DNA from: Rhizophagus clarus
Lineage: Eukaryota; Glomeromycota; Glomeromycetes; Glomerales; Glomeraceae
Length of the DNA: 64,000 nt
Direction: 5' to 3'
Assembly: GCA_015698045.1 (NCBI GenBank)
Contig: BLAL01000037.1
Coordinates: forward strand, 1-64,000
The notes under the pieces are model-generated. The model saw only the letters and a program-made list of their open reading frames with translations, did no database searches and was not told where the DNA came from. The position numbers and the translations under genes were made by a program. This document shows positions 34,140-47,286 of this stretch, one piece after another; within the stretch, counting starts at the first letter, position 1, and each line of letters begins with the position of its first letter.

Positions 34140-34700
34140 CAAGGAAAACTGCAACCTAAAATAAATAAAAGAAACGTTAAAACTGTTTCTTTAATATTCA
34201 AAAAATATCCCTCCCTCCCTCCTTACATTTCAAGTCCGGAGTCCAGCAATCTGAAAAAAATAATGAAAGAAATGTTAGTAACGTTTCTTTAACATTAAAA
34301 AAAAATCACCACCCTTTCCAACTTATATTCTCAAGTCCAGTTCGTCCAAGAAGGCTGGCAACCTAAAAAAAATAAAGAAAGAAACATTAGTAACGTTTCT
34401 TTAATATTAAAAAAAAATCCCCCGCCCTTTCTAACTTACATTCCCAAGTCTGGTTCATCCAAGAAGGCCGGCAACCTAAAAAAAATAAAGAAAGAAACGT
34501 TAGTAACGTTTCTTTAATATTAAAAAAAAATCACCATCCTTTCCAACTTACATTTTCCAAGTCTAGTTCATCCAAGAAGGCTGGCAACCTAAAAAAAATA
34601 AAGAAACATTAATAACATTTCTTTAATATTAAAAAAAAATTTCCTCACCCCTTCCAACTTACATTCCAAGTCCGGGAGTCCAGCAACCTAAAAAAAAAAT
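34140..34700 (-). repeat. 110-bp tandem array in the right CACTA copy
   Basis: Five units containing GAAACGTTAGTAACGTTTCT (itself a palindrome), then TTTCCAACTTACATTCCAAG, then AAGGCTGGCAACCTAAAAA. It is the inverted homologue of 25900-26310. Confidence 0.75.
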
Positions 34701-35373
34701 AAAAAAAAAATCATGGTTTAGAAAACTGTAAAAATAGATTGATCATGATAATCAATGATCGTTAAATTAAATTAAAATGCCAAAACTATTGCATGTAAAC
34801 GCCAAAAGGTTTCGGCAGTTTAGCAAAAATGACTTTGATTATGTATTTTAAAAATGTGAAAGATTATTTCAAGATTTTATATTGTAAATTGATAAATTAG
34901 TTCTCTCAATTTGATCTATGGAAAGATTTTAGTAACATTTTGAAAGAATCAGCGATATTAGATCTGTCACGCCTAAATGTACCTTTTTTAAAAATTTATT
35001 GGAGACATTTCATCATTACAATATATTATATAATATATGACGACAGATTGTTTATTTAATTAATACTTTAATAAAAAAAAATGAATGTTTATTGAATAAA
35101 AGCAATTTATTATAATAAGCTTTAATTACTTATAATTGAGGTCGAATTTTTTAATTTCAAATTATAAAATAGTAAAAATATTAAAATAATAATTAGATGA
35201 CTATATAAAATATATATATATTTAATAAAAAATAATAATAATAAAAGATAATAAAAAATAAAAAATAATAATAATAAAAATAATAAAAATATAAAAATAT
35301 AAATAAAAAATAAAAATAAAAATAAAATATAAAAAATACAAAATAAAAAAAAATAAAAATAAAAAAATATAAT

Positions 35374-35981
35374 TTACGAATTCCAAGGCTGCCGATGCGC
35401 AGTGTTTCTACGCCGCCTACGACTGTAGTGGTTCTCTAAGAAATATATATAAATTTAGAACTTAAATAACTTAAATATAAATTAAAAAAATTCTTAATAA
35501 TTACTAGGTTTGTCCCAAAACCTTGTGCGGAACTGCCTATAATATCTTTCTCCTTCCCAAGACCACCTTCTATTTCGCGCACCATTCCTCCATTCACAGA
35601 AATTCTAAAAATGTTAATAATATTAATTTTTTATTTTTTTTTATTTTTTTTTTTATGATTTATTATTATTTTACTAACATTAAAATTCCTGACCAAGTTT
35701 CTCCACTTTCTTTCTACCTGTTGGCCAGTGAACCTCACGCGGAACTATCTCCAAATTCTTCGAGCTAGGCTCTCCCAAAATTCAGAGCAGTCCCTCCCGG
35801 GTATGTCATGGTAGTAGTTGTTCCTTCTCTTTTACATTATTTATTTAATTTTTAGATCAGGAAATGTAAGAGAAAAAAAAACTAGAATATGATCAAAGTT
35901 ATTTATTAGTTTTCATTTAATTTTTTACCTTCTATATCTTATTAAATATTCAGTTATTGCATCAGTCCAATTTGCGGGCAT
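35374..35981 (-). pseudogene. Myb/SANT-like DNA-binding protein gene with one in-frame stop
   Basis: Four exons (35981-35929, 35826-35679, 35604-35505, 35435-35374) with GT-AG junctions join to exactly 121 codons. The product starts MPANWTDAITEYLIRYRR and continues with DIPGRDCSEFWESLARRI, VRFTGQQVERKWRNLVRNFN and WEGERYYRQFRTRFWDKP, ending in a basic tail (HYSRRRRRN). Regularly spaced aromatic residues on a three-helix pattern are the hallmark of the Myb/SANT-like (trihelix) domain. The only defect is a TAG where the left copy has CAG (Gln). Such small DNA-binding proteins act as accessory transposition factors in some DNA transposons, which would fit a CACTA element recognising subterminal repeats. 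That role is inferred. Confidence 0.7.
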
Positions 35982-38097
35982 TTTAAGAAAAAGAATATAT
36001 AATAATAAAAAATAACGGTAACAAATTTTAAGAAAAAGAATATATAATAAAAATAACGACAACAAATTTATTGTAAGAAAAAAAAAAAGATGAACCTTCT
36101 TTTTATAAACAATTTTTTATCACCTTGTATTATTATATTAATTACCCTTTAAGAACATTTACATAAATTGTTCTAATTTTTCAAATATGTCATGATTGTT
36201 ATGATCTGTTTTCTTTATATTAATTATAATACAGATACAAATCTACAATATAATCAATCACAATGAACAAGTTAAACTCGACCTAAAGTCAATTGTTATG
36301 ATCGTGATTCCAAAATATCAAGATAAAGATCTTCTTTTTAATTATATATCAAATTTAAAAAAGGTAAAATCTAATAATACAGATACGTAAATAAATAGTG
36401 TTTTTTATTTTGGTTTATAATAAGCTTTTGTTTTTTATAGACTACAAATAAAATAATTACAGATCTACAATACATTACACAAAGATCTTGAGCGAACGAG
36501 TTAAACTTGAGTTGAACTTGAGTTCAACTCGAGTTCAAAGCGAACAATTTAAATTCCAAATAAAATATCCAAGATTAATAAAAAAGTTGGTAACGTTATA
36601 ATGAAATTGGTAGTAAAACTTAATTTAATCATCTTTAATTAGGTATAAAAATTCTGATAAATTTAATAAAATCAGTGATTTTTTAATAATTTTATCAACT
36701 CAAGTTGAGCACGAATAGTGAATAATCAAGTTTGTGCTTCTTCGCTAATATTGACTTGTGCATTCGATAGGTAACCGATTTTGTGGCTGATGTGGCTGAA
36801 TATAATATTACCCAAATAACCAATAAAAATTGATAATTTTGTTGATCATGTGATTACACGATCATGATTTAATTATTTATTTATCGTATTTTTTTTTTTT
36901 TTTTTTCAAAAACTTTTTCTCTCTCTCTCAAATTTTTATTTTATTGTTTTGTCTAAAAAATAAAGATAAAGGTATATTTTTTGTTGAAATTTCTTTTCCC
37001 ATTATTATGTTATTCTTAACACTCTTATTAATATATTTTTCCAATGTATTTCTTCTCACTAACATCCTAAACAATGTTCTACTATCGAGTTTTTTACTTT
37101 ATTGGTTTTTCTAAAAAATAAATACAAAGGTACATTTTTTGTTGAAATTTCTTTTTCCATCCTGTTAACACTTTTACTAATATTTTTTTCTAATGTGTTT
37201 CCTCCTACTAACGTTCCTACTAACAATGTTCTACTGTTAAACATTTTTTATTTTTTACTTTTACTAACACTTTTACTAACATTAACACTAACATTAATAC
37301 TTATACTTTATATTTTTTTTTATTGACGTTCCTTTTCTACTTCTACTAACTTTCATACTAACATTAATACTAACACTTTCTAATGTAAAATTTTTTATTA
37401 ACGTTCCTTTTCTTTTGCTAACACTTCTACTAATATTCATACTAACACTTTTATTACTAACATTTTACTTTCTTTCAAATTAAATAGATATAATGAAATG
37501 AAAACAAGCAAACAAGTGAACATTAATTGTAAATTTGTGTAAAGAGTAGTGAATTTTTTTATAATATTTTTGTATAATATTTTTTTTATTATCGATTGAA
37601 AATATAAATAAAACTTTCAGTAATTACAATTAAATGAATTAAATTACTTTTAAATTACAATTGTATTTAAATTATAAATCTACTACTATTAATGCCCCAT
37701 AAATGCTATACTTTTCAGCTATCCGATATGTGTGAAAATTATGAAATTATGCTTATATTTCAAATACAAATAGGATACATATCAGGTATATATAGGATAC
37801 TTATTAGCACTATCCGATAAGTGTATAATATCTGTCTGATATTTTTTTAAAATATATCGGGTACCCAATAAATCTATTATATGTAACCGATATTTAACTA
37901 CCCAATATGTATGAGATATGTACCTGATATGTATGTTATATGTCACTGTTTTTCTGCATCTGACGGGTACATATCAGGTACCCGATATGTGTAGTATTAT
38001 TAAATAGCATACACATATTTCACACATATCGGGTACATATCGGGTAGCTGATATGTACCCGATATGTACCCGATAGCATTGATTTTGACCAGTGAAA

Positions 38098-39479
38098 AAT
38101 ATATACTATATTCAATATTTTTTAATTAAATATTTATTGTTATAAATGCAAATAATTATTTATTTTAATGAGATTAGTAATAAATAATACAAATAGGTAA
38201 TCTAAAAACAAATTTATATAATGATAAAAGTAAAGAATAAAAAATAGAAAGTATGTGGAATTACAATGTTATTTCTGATATTAATTAAGTGAGATTAAAG
38301 GTTATATTATTAATAGTATTGAGTGAAAATAAAAGTAAAATAAAAAAAAAATAAAAGAAAATAAAAGAAGTGAAAAAAAATCAAAAGAAATAAAAAGAAA
38401 TATAAGAATGAAAAAAAGAATAATAAGAAATGAAAAAAAAAGGGAGATAATAAAGAACAAAAAAAGAAAAGAAGTAGAAAAATAATGAGAGATAAAAAGA
38501 TAATGAAATAAAGCATAAAGAGACAAAAAATAGTAAAAGAAACGATAAGAAATAAAAAAATGATGAAAGAAGTATAAAAGAAATAATAAAGTATAAAAAA
38601 ATAATGAAAAAATGCAAATGAAATGATAAGAGATGAAATATAATGAAAGAAATATAAAAGATAAAAAGATAATGAAAAAAATAATGAAATATAAAAGAGA
38701 AATAGAAAAATGATGAGAGTTGAAAAAAAAATAAAGAAAATAATAAAGAATAAAAGGAAATCAAAAAAAAATGAAAACCTAAATCTAATCAAAAAAAAAA
38801 AAAGAAAAAGATAATTAGTTAAAGAAAATAGATTTCTAAAAACTTAAAGCATTCAAAATATTTAAATTTACTATACTAGTAGGTCCTAATGCTAAATTCT
38901 AAAGTTGTTTATAATTAAAAAAACTGCTTGTAAAAAGAAGGGAGACAGTTAACATTAATTAAAACAGGAACATAATATTAAAAAAAATGTTTTACTGTAA
39001 GCTTTAAAATCAAGAAAAAAAGTACTTACAAAAAAAAAAGAAAGTCAGTTAATGCTGAATAATAAAAACATAAAACAATGTTAAAACTTTACTAGAAGTA
39101 AAGTGTCTGTATTAAAGCTATAAAAAAAATGTGTAAAAATAAAACAAATATTAAAAAATAATCATTACTAAAATATATAATAGGAAGTGGTAAAAAATCA
39201 ATATACCATTTAGGATAGTACTAATAATTTTTCTTTTTTTTTTTTTGATGTTGAAACTAATAATTTTTTAATTATATTATAAATATAAATTTATAAGTTA
39301 TTTATAAAAATTTTTATATATATCATATAATGAGTTATTTAGCAATATAAAATTTTTAATATTATAATAAAATTTTACTTAGTAGAACTTAAAATAATTT
39401 GCTTATTGATTATAATAAAAAATTTGGATTTAATGCTTATAGTTATATAAAATACACAGATAAAATAAGGATATATTAA
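38098..39479. other. Low-complexity A-rich region and repeat debris
   Basis: 38330-38800 is an A/G-rich, nearly C-free tract whose reverse strand reads as Phe/Ser/Leu-rich frames by composition alone. 39292-39435 is a truncated inverted piece of the 23093-24886 family. No gene seen. Confidence 0.6.
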
Positions 39480-42400
39480 ACAAATTATAGAATATTATAT
39501 GCAGTTACATATAACAGGCTGCACTCAAACACATTCTTTACAAGAAGATAAGAAGCAACAAAATCAACATTAATAGGAACTAAAGAAATTGAAGATTCCT
39601 CAAAAGAATGCAAGGACTTGTTATACAAAAGAAGCATAATGAGAAAATTACATAAGAACAAATTGAAAGGAAGAGAACTATTTAACGCAATAAAAGGAAT
39701 TAAGACATTTAATCAATGTTATGGAACTAACATCTTAGACATAACAGAAAATATAAACTGGCACACATGGAAGTGTAAAACAATAAACTGGCTGAAGATA
39801 GTTAGAAGAGTAATTAAGATAAAGGATAAGATAATTAAAGAAGCAACAATAAAAAAAAGGATAGAGGAAAACAACAGTATGATTACCAAGGATCAACACA
39901 AAATGATCAATAGTATACTAAATAAAACATATTCAAAGATTAATCTAGACAGAATACCATAACCACTAACACTCAGGAAGAAATACTATTAAACTCTAAA
40001 GAAAAAGTCAATGCTAGGGCTCCAATCAGTTTTGGTAATTACTGAACTGTATTGATCAGTTTTGGTATCAGAGCGGTTTCAGTTTTCATGGTTTATCAAA
40101 CTGAACCTGTCAGTAAATTTACCAATCGGTTTCGGTAATTGCGGTTTTGGTACCAGTTTTACAATTTACTGAACTGATTTACTGATTTAAAAAATGTTTT
40201 ATTTTTTTATAAGAAAAATGTTTTTGTTCAATAAAAGAATATTTTTACAACATTTTTTTATTAAAATATTAAAAAAGTTGTGAAAACATTCTTATGTTAA
40301 TTTTAAAAAAATGTTTCACATTTATTAAAAGTTTAATTAAAATAAAAAATATTTTCGCAACATTTTTATTAATATTGTTAAAAAAATGTTGCAAAACGCT
40401 TATTTTTTTAATTATACATATAAATAACGTTGTTCAAAATGTTTTTTGATTCCATTAATTAAAAATGTTGCGAAACGTTTTTTATTTATGAATTAATAAA
40501 AAAAAAGTAGTTCGCAACGTTTTTTAATGATATTAATAAAAACGTTGTGAAAACGTTTTTTATTTTAATTTACATATAAAAAAACGTTATGCTTAATATT
40601 TTTAACTATATTGATAAAAAACGTTGTGAAACGTTTTTTATTTATAGATTTAAACAAAAAAAAACATTTTCGCAATATTGTTTTTTTTAAAAAACATTGG
40701 TAAAAATGTTGCAAAATGTTTTTTACTTATAGATTTAAACGAAAAAAACCGTTTTTGCATTATTTTTCTTTAAAAACATTTTCGCATTGTTTTTTTTAAA
40801 AATGTTGTTCATAACGTTTTTTAACTTCATTAAATAAAAATGTTGCGAAAACATTTTTTATTTATGAATTTACATATAAAAAAAACGTTGTGCTCAACGT
40901 TTTTAACTATATTGATAAAAAACGTTGCGAAATGTTTTTTATTTATAGATTTAAACAAAAAAAAAACATTTTCGCAATGTTTTTTTAAAAATGTTGGTAA
41001 ACGTTTTTTACTTTTGAATCAATAAAAAAAACGTTATTCGCAACATTTTTAACTCCATTAATTAATAACGTTGCGAAATGTTTTTTACTTATGAATTAAT
41101 AAAAAAAACGTAGTTTGCAACGCTTTTTAATGGTATTAATAAAATGTTGCGAAAATGTTTTTTGTTTTAATTTACACATAAAAAACGTTGTGCTCAACGT
41201 TTTTAACTATATTAATAAAAAATGTTGCGAAATGTTTTTATTTATAGATTTAAACGAAAAAAAACATTTTCACAATATTTTTTTTAAAAAACGTTGATAA
41301 ACATTTTTTACTTTTGAATCAATAAAAAAAAATGTAGTTCGCAACGCTTTTTAACGGTATTAATAAAAATGTTGCGAAATGATTTTTTATAACATTTCGC
41401 AACTTTTTTTTTGTGAAATCAATGATAACATTGTGATACGTTTTTTTACAGCATTTCGCAACTTTTTTTGTGAAATATTTTTTTACATTTCGTACCATTT
41501 TTTGTCATTCTAATAAAAAAAAGATATTGCGAAATGTCATTTTTTGTCAATTAAATGATTTTGTGTTTTTTTTTTAATACATAACTTATCAGTAATTCGG
41601 TTCAATTTTTGATAATTATTGACCGGTATCAGTATTGATGATTACCAAAACTAATCAGTTTCAATAATCACTAATACCCATACTGATCAATTTGGTTCGG
41701 TATTAGTTTTTGCAAAAACTGTACCAAACCAAATCGATCGGAGCCCTAGTCAATGCAGAAGCCATCAACATATTTTCATCATTATTTCATTTGCAGAATC
41801 ACAAATTTGAGAATCTCTCAGAATAATGGAAAGAGATATACAAACCTAGAAAAAACATAGACCTAAAGATTTATGAATATCTAGATGATGTGTCAACTGA
41901 ACAATAATAGCACAAGATACTTGAAATGATGAATAATAAATCGGCCTCAAGTATATTTAACATTAATTACAAGTTGATAAAAAAGCAGGTGTAAACTAAT
42001 AAATTGTTCAGGCAACTTACAGGATTATACTACTTGCTGTATAACATACCTATAAAATAGAAAATTTCACAATTGTACCTAATCTCTAAGACATATGATT
42101 GGGATTACAATCTAACAAGAATAAGACTAATATTATTCATTGAATATCTACGTAAATGTGTGATTAAAATTGTCACAAAACAGCTAAGGAGCATACTCAG
42201 CAAATACACAATCCTGAAAGGTCCAAATTATGCAAGATTACCTGGTGAATCTACATCAATACCACTAGTAATAATAAACAGTATTCTTGAGAATATCCGC
42301 AAAGAAAATAAGACATTCTGGATCATGTTACAGGATATAGCGAAAGCCTTTGATAGTGTTGGTATGATTTTGCTACAAAAAGCTCTGGAGAGAATCAGAA

Positions 42401-45400
42401 TATCACATAACACCATTAATTTTATTATAAATCTTTACAAAAATCACAAGATTAAGATTATTATGGTATATGACTTAACTGATACTTTCATAATGCATGA
42501 TAATATAGTTCAAGGGGAGGTGATCTCTTCTCTAGTCTGAAGAATCTTTTACAATCCCCTACTCCATGAAATACAGAAGGATGAAATACTAGATTATATT
42601 ATAGAACTGAAGTGGTCAGAGAACATCTTCTGCAATAGTAAACAGAAAATAATGATAAGAATTGCTATGTTAGCATTTACCAATAATATGCAATAGATCG
42701 CAAAAAATAAAATGAAGTAAAAAGGATTTTAATAATTGCAGATGAATTTTTTGATATTAATGATATCAAAATCAATGGTAAAAAATCCAAAATCATTGTC
42801 GTAATTTCAGAAGAGAAGGACAAAAATGAAAGTTTTTTGAAAATAGGAAAAAACAAAGACAAAATTTTTGTTAATAAAGGGATAGATTTAATATATATAC
42901 TGAATGTATAGTTCAAGGCAAATAAAGGAAACTAATACACAAAAGCTATAGTAAAAAGGAAATATCAACAGTAATAAGGGTAATTAAGTACAAGTACATA
43001 ACATATGCATAAGTGATATACATTATCAATACTGTACTCCTCCTATGACTAAAATACAGATTAAAAACAATCATATGAAAAGACAAAAAATATAAGGAAG
43101 TATTCAAACTGGTCATGCAGACAATTAAATATAAAGCATGACTTTCTAGCAACTGTCATGACAATATTCTTCTCCATTTAGTGCAAGATAAACTAAAAAA
43201 CCTATAGAAAAATCAAATAGCAGCGCAAATAATAGAATTTCTAATCACACTTATCACCCAATCAAAGCAGACTGACATACTCAAAATGAGATTAAAAAGG
43301 CATAACTAATACATAATATAATATTCTGCATCTTATTGATGGAATCAGATGTCACAGTTCCCAATAAAATGCTAAATAATCATGCCTATAATATGTTGAG
43401 AAAAGCACATGACTATTTAGTGAAATTTCAGCCACTAGTGGAAGATAATAAATAGAACATACTGGTAAACAGTCCTAATGTGAAAAAATTTGTATACTAA
43501 CAGATGTCAAAAATGCAAACAAAAAAAAAGAAAAATATTATTAGGAAAGCAGCGTCTCTTTTAATATATGGCACATTGTAACTGGTCAACCAAGATGTAA
43601 CAAGCACGCTCATATAGCAGCAAGTCTGCAACATTAACAAGAAACTAGCAAGAGGGCTAACTTTGAAATGGTTCAGGCTGTTGACAGATCTTATACAAAA
43701 TGCATCCTACTTAGAAAATCACTATATAATAAAAGCTGAGTTTTCAAATGCGAATGCTACCTTAAAATTAAACAGAAATACCTTGACAAACATACAAGCA
43801 TTTAGGATGACAAAAAGACACCCATCCACAGATAACAGGAAAAGAGAGTTTGTCCACATATAACAAAAGAACATACTAACATTTGAACAAATCAATAAAA
43901 AGCATATAATAGGAAAATATACAATATAATATTAGGTTACAACCAGCAGTGCTGGTTGTAAGTCCAGCAGTGAACAAGGATTTGATAATAGGACTCCCTA
44001 CAAAATAATTAAGTGTTGTAATAGCTACTCTCTAAATAATAGAAGGGTCAATAAAGAAACTTGTAAATGTTACTTCAATAAAAACTGTTTAGAATTAACT
44101 TGTATAAATAGGACCTGCAACTACTGAAACAATTTAGATGCTAAAATAATCATGAATATTTTAGAAACCAGTAATAGCTGAGAATACACTTCTCACACAC
44201 ATGATTACATATAAGTGAATGATTATAACATGACTCTTATACAAAACATACTAATAAATAATGAAGCCAGAATATAGCATATAGAATTACTATACCAAGT
44301 AAAATCAAAATTTAACCTAGCTGATATAATTAACATAATATAGATAAATCACTTATAGACCGCTTTAATAACAACTCCAATACCTTTCACAAAACACATG
44401 GGTATAAGATGGGTAATACTAAATGAGGAAGAGGAAGTGATGTTGGAATGTAGTAGTTCAATTACAGATTGGCTTTTATTCACATATGCAGAACTAGGAG
44501 CCATCTTGTTAGTCATACTAGTTTTACAGACAGGACAGAAAGCAAACATATTTACAGACTCATAGGTGGTAATAGATAGTATTAAATATATAAGAACTAG
44601 CTTAGTAAGTGAGAAAAATAAAATACGAGTATGGTGCAAATACAACAACTATAGTATAATCAGTAGTATAATTAAGTTCATTAATAGCAAATTATTAGAA
44701 ATCATATTAATTAAAGTCAAAGGCCATTTAGAAATTAAGGGCAATAGAGAAGTAGATAGGGTGGTCAAGAATAATACAAAAAAATCAACATGTATTAAAA
44801 TAAAAGATATGCAACAAAAAGATCTAACATATAATATCTATTGGAATGGTATAAGAATTGACAGACATATCAGAAAATTTATGGATAATTTATGTAAAGC
44901 TATATTGGATGCAGTATGATCTCTCAACCATGCATACAGATCAATTTTTTCAAATTCAACTGATATGATAGAAATAGAAGTTACTTGGGTATTATTCAAA
45001 AAAAATATAGGATTCAACTGCATAATATTAACAACAAACAATAGGTTTATTAAACATTTAAAACTTACAAATTGCTTGTTTCTAATCTTAGAAATTATAA
45101 AAGAAAAAAGATATGATTTGTATAGAAACATAAAGTGCAGAATCTGCCATAAAAAAAATGAAGGTAATAATCATATAATATACTGTTAACAGCTTAAAGA
45201 AAAGTGGTTAACTGTAGCCAATAACACTATGTGCAAATATGATCAAATACTTAAGAAGTTTTTATCATAAGAAAAATACATTCAATTAAATCAGGAAGAC
45301 ATACAACAACTATATTTATGGAATAAAAACTTCTTTGCACATACAACTGGTATTAACTATGATTTACCCATCCTCTTTGCACATCTAATATTAAGAAATT

Positions 45401-45890
45401 TTTTTTCTAAGAGAAAATATAGGAAACTCAAGGCTATTGTCAAATCAAAAAAAAATAGCACTAACAATTGCTACTTTATTTTTAAAAGTATTTGTCAATA
45501 AATTTTACAATGTTATTTGGCAATCACGTTATAAAGAAGTAAAAAATGGGAACATATAAAAGGCATAAAAAAATAAGATATAAGGAAAAAACTAGTAGCA
45601 CATCAACACATTGTATATGAATGGATTTCAACATTACAAATAAAAGATGATATATATAATTTAGAAAAAAGAAAAATCCTAAAACATAATGAGCAATCAA
45701 TAGCATTAGAAAAAGCAAGAAAACATATAAATCAAACTATTAGAGAAGGAAATAGGATATTTTGGAAAGTGTATGATAATATAAAAGTATATAAATTTAA
45801 TATAACTTCTTTTTTTTTTTTTTTTTATTCAGAGGGTAGTGAAAAGCATATACTGAAGCTATATGATATAATAATCCTATATAATTTAAT
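39480..45890 (+). mobile_element. Decayed LINE with RT, RNase H and C-terminal zinc knuckle, split by a MITE
   Basis: Coding pieces run in order on the plus strand. 39530-39960 is an upstream domain (ECKDLLYKRSIMRKLHKNKL). 42073-42540 is the reverse transcriptase core with QDIAKAFDSVGM, which is RT motif A. Motif C near 42665 reads AFTNN where the family normally has FADD, so the catalytic pair is gone. 44430-44920 is an RNase H-like domain (NIFTDS, then LIKVKGH), and near 45150 is a C-x2-C-x7-H-x3-C knuckle (CRICHKKNEGNNHIIYC). Many stops and frame changes occur, including a TAG right after the FTDS motif. The 1.7-kb MITE at 40015-41748 interrupts it before the RT. It is inactive; exact ends are unclear. 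Confidence 0.75.
40015..41748. mobile_element. 1.7-kb hAT-like MITE with palindromic array inside the LINE
   Basis: The ends TAGGGCTCCAATCAG and GATCGGAGCCCTA match the element at 15766-16669. The 8-bp duplication is GTCAATGC (40007-40014, 41749-41756). The interior 40200-41560 repeats AACGTTGCGAAACG/CGTTTCGCAACG units separated by A/T runs. No gene. Confidence 0.85.
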
Positions 45891-46578
45891 AGTTACTATA
45901 GAAAGATATGGGTAAATTCATAAGGTGATGGTAGGGCACAGAAGGATCTGAACATCTCTTATTTAGATCAGATATAATGTATAATAAAATTTTTAATTTA
46001 GGATATCTTGGTCAATATTGATGCTATCAAAATAAAATTTACACTATTAGATTTGTCTTATTGAGACAAATCTAATGATATAAATTTCATTAAAATCCAA
46101 TTAGTAGATTTTTTAAATACAGAGGTATGTAAGATATGAAATTTTTAAAAATACCCCTAAAATAAGTAACTTTTTAAAAATTTTATATGATCAATAAACA
46201 AACTCAACCCCTGACCTATTTATATATAGTTTGGAATCCTAGCATAGGAGCAATCTTCTAGATGGGGACCAGTTTGGAATTTTAATAAATTAGCTATATA
46301 TAACAGATATTTCTGTATTTTACTATATAATTAATAAACTCATAAATTGCACTACTTTGCAAAAAAAAAAAAAAAAAAAAAATTTGGATCTTAATATGTT
46401 TTATATATATATTATTTAGAATTTTGATTAAAAATTTTTTTTATTAATAAAATTAATATATAAAATTTTTTTTTATATTAAATCCTTTATTTTATTATAA
46501 ATATGTAATATAAATAATAATCAAATTTGTTATACTTATATAATAATAATACTAAATTTATTTTTTTAGTAGTATTAC
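45891..46578. other. Repeat debris downstream of the LINE
   Basis: It contains a perfect hairpin, TTAGATTTGTCTTATTGAGACAAATCTAA (46040-46068), and two end fragments of the 23093-24886 family (about 46180-46245 and 46370-46435), the second preceded by a 22-nt A run. No gene. Confidence 0.5.
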
Positions 46579-47279
46579 CTAGGGGTTAGATAAATAAACG
46601 GGGGGGCCAACTCATAGGTTATACAGGCTGATCAATGATTGCTGAAACTGATACCATATGTAATTTTATATGTAATACTATTAAAAAGTGATTTTACCCC
46701 TGTTTAAGACGCAAGATTGACCAATAATCAATATAATCTATGAAAAAAAAATTGCAGATCAGCAATAATAGAATACGAAACTATCAGAATATATGATTTT
46801 TATCAAGTTTCGCGTCTATATTTTTTAAAAAACAGGATCGGCTATTTAAAATACCTCAAAACTATATAAAATTTTATTAAATATTTGAAAAAAATATACA
46901 ATAAAAGAAGAAAACACTATTTTTAAATGTTTTTTAAAAAAATATTTATAGTTTGTTTATTGGAGATCTAAAAAAAAATAAAAAAAAAATTTCTAATTTC
47001 TATTGTCAAGTAGTAAAAATATATAAAACTAAAAAAAAAGTAATCAATGGTTTAATTTGAATAAAAAGACTTCGTTTATATAAAGCTAACATATACGACC
47101 TTAATTTTTTTGGATCGGCTACTTTCTTATGCGTCTAACTTGGAAAAAATCGAAAAAAGTGAATTTTTAATATGAAATTTTGCTTGTGTAACTGATTTAT
47201 GAGAACGACAGTTTTGGCCTTTATTGATCAGCCTGTGTAACCTTAAGTTGGTCCCCCCATTTATTTATCTAACCCCTAG
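46579..47279. mobile_element. 701-bp MITE with near-perfect inverted ends and 7-bp duplication
   Basis: CTAGGGGTTAGATAAATAAA at the left is mirrored by TTTATTTATCTAACCCCTAG at the right. Homology continues for about 75 bp, through GGCTGATCAATGA/TTGATCAGCC. Flanks carry GTATTAC on both sides (46572-46578, 47280-47286). No gene inside. The superfamily is uncertain because 7 bp is unusual for hAT. Confidence 0.8.
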
Positions 47280-47286
47280 GTATTAC

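Larger units (their letters stand above)
33586..38094. mobile_element. Right copy of the CACTA-type element, uninterrupted (4.5 kb)
   Basis: The ends CACTGGTCAAAATTAATTC and TTGATTTTGACCAGTG are inverted and flanked by AAA (33583-33585, 38095-38097). Subterminal zones contain many ATCGGGTACC/GGTACCTGAT motifs. It is inverted relative to the copy at 13443-26874 and lacks that copy's three insertions, so it shows the empty sites. It carries the Myb/SANT-like gene at 35374-35981 (minus) and no transposase. Confidence 0.85.

Noticed and set aside
38302-38792. Long Phe/Leu/Ser-rich frames on the minus strand
   Set aside because: All three minus frames are open because the plus strand is an A/G-rich low-complexity tract.
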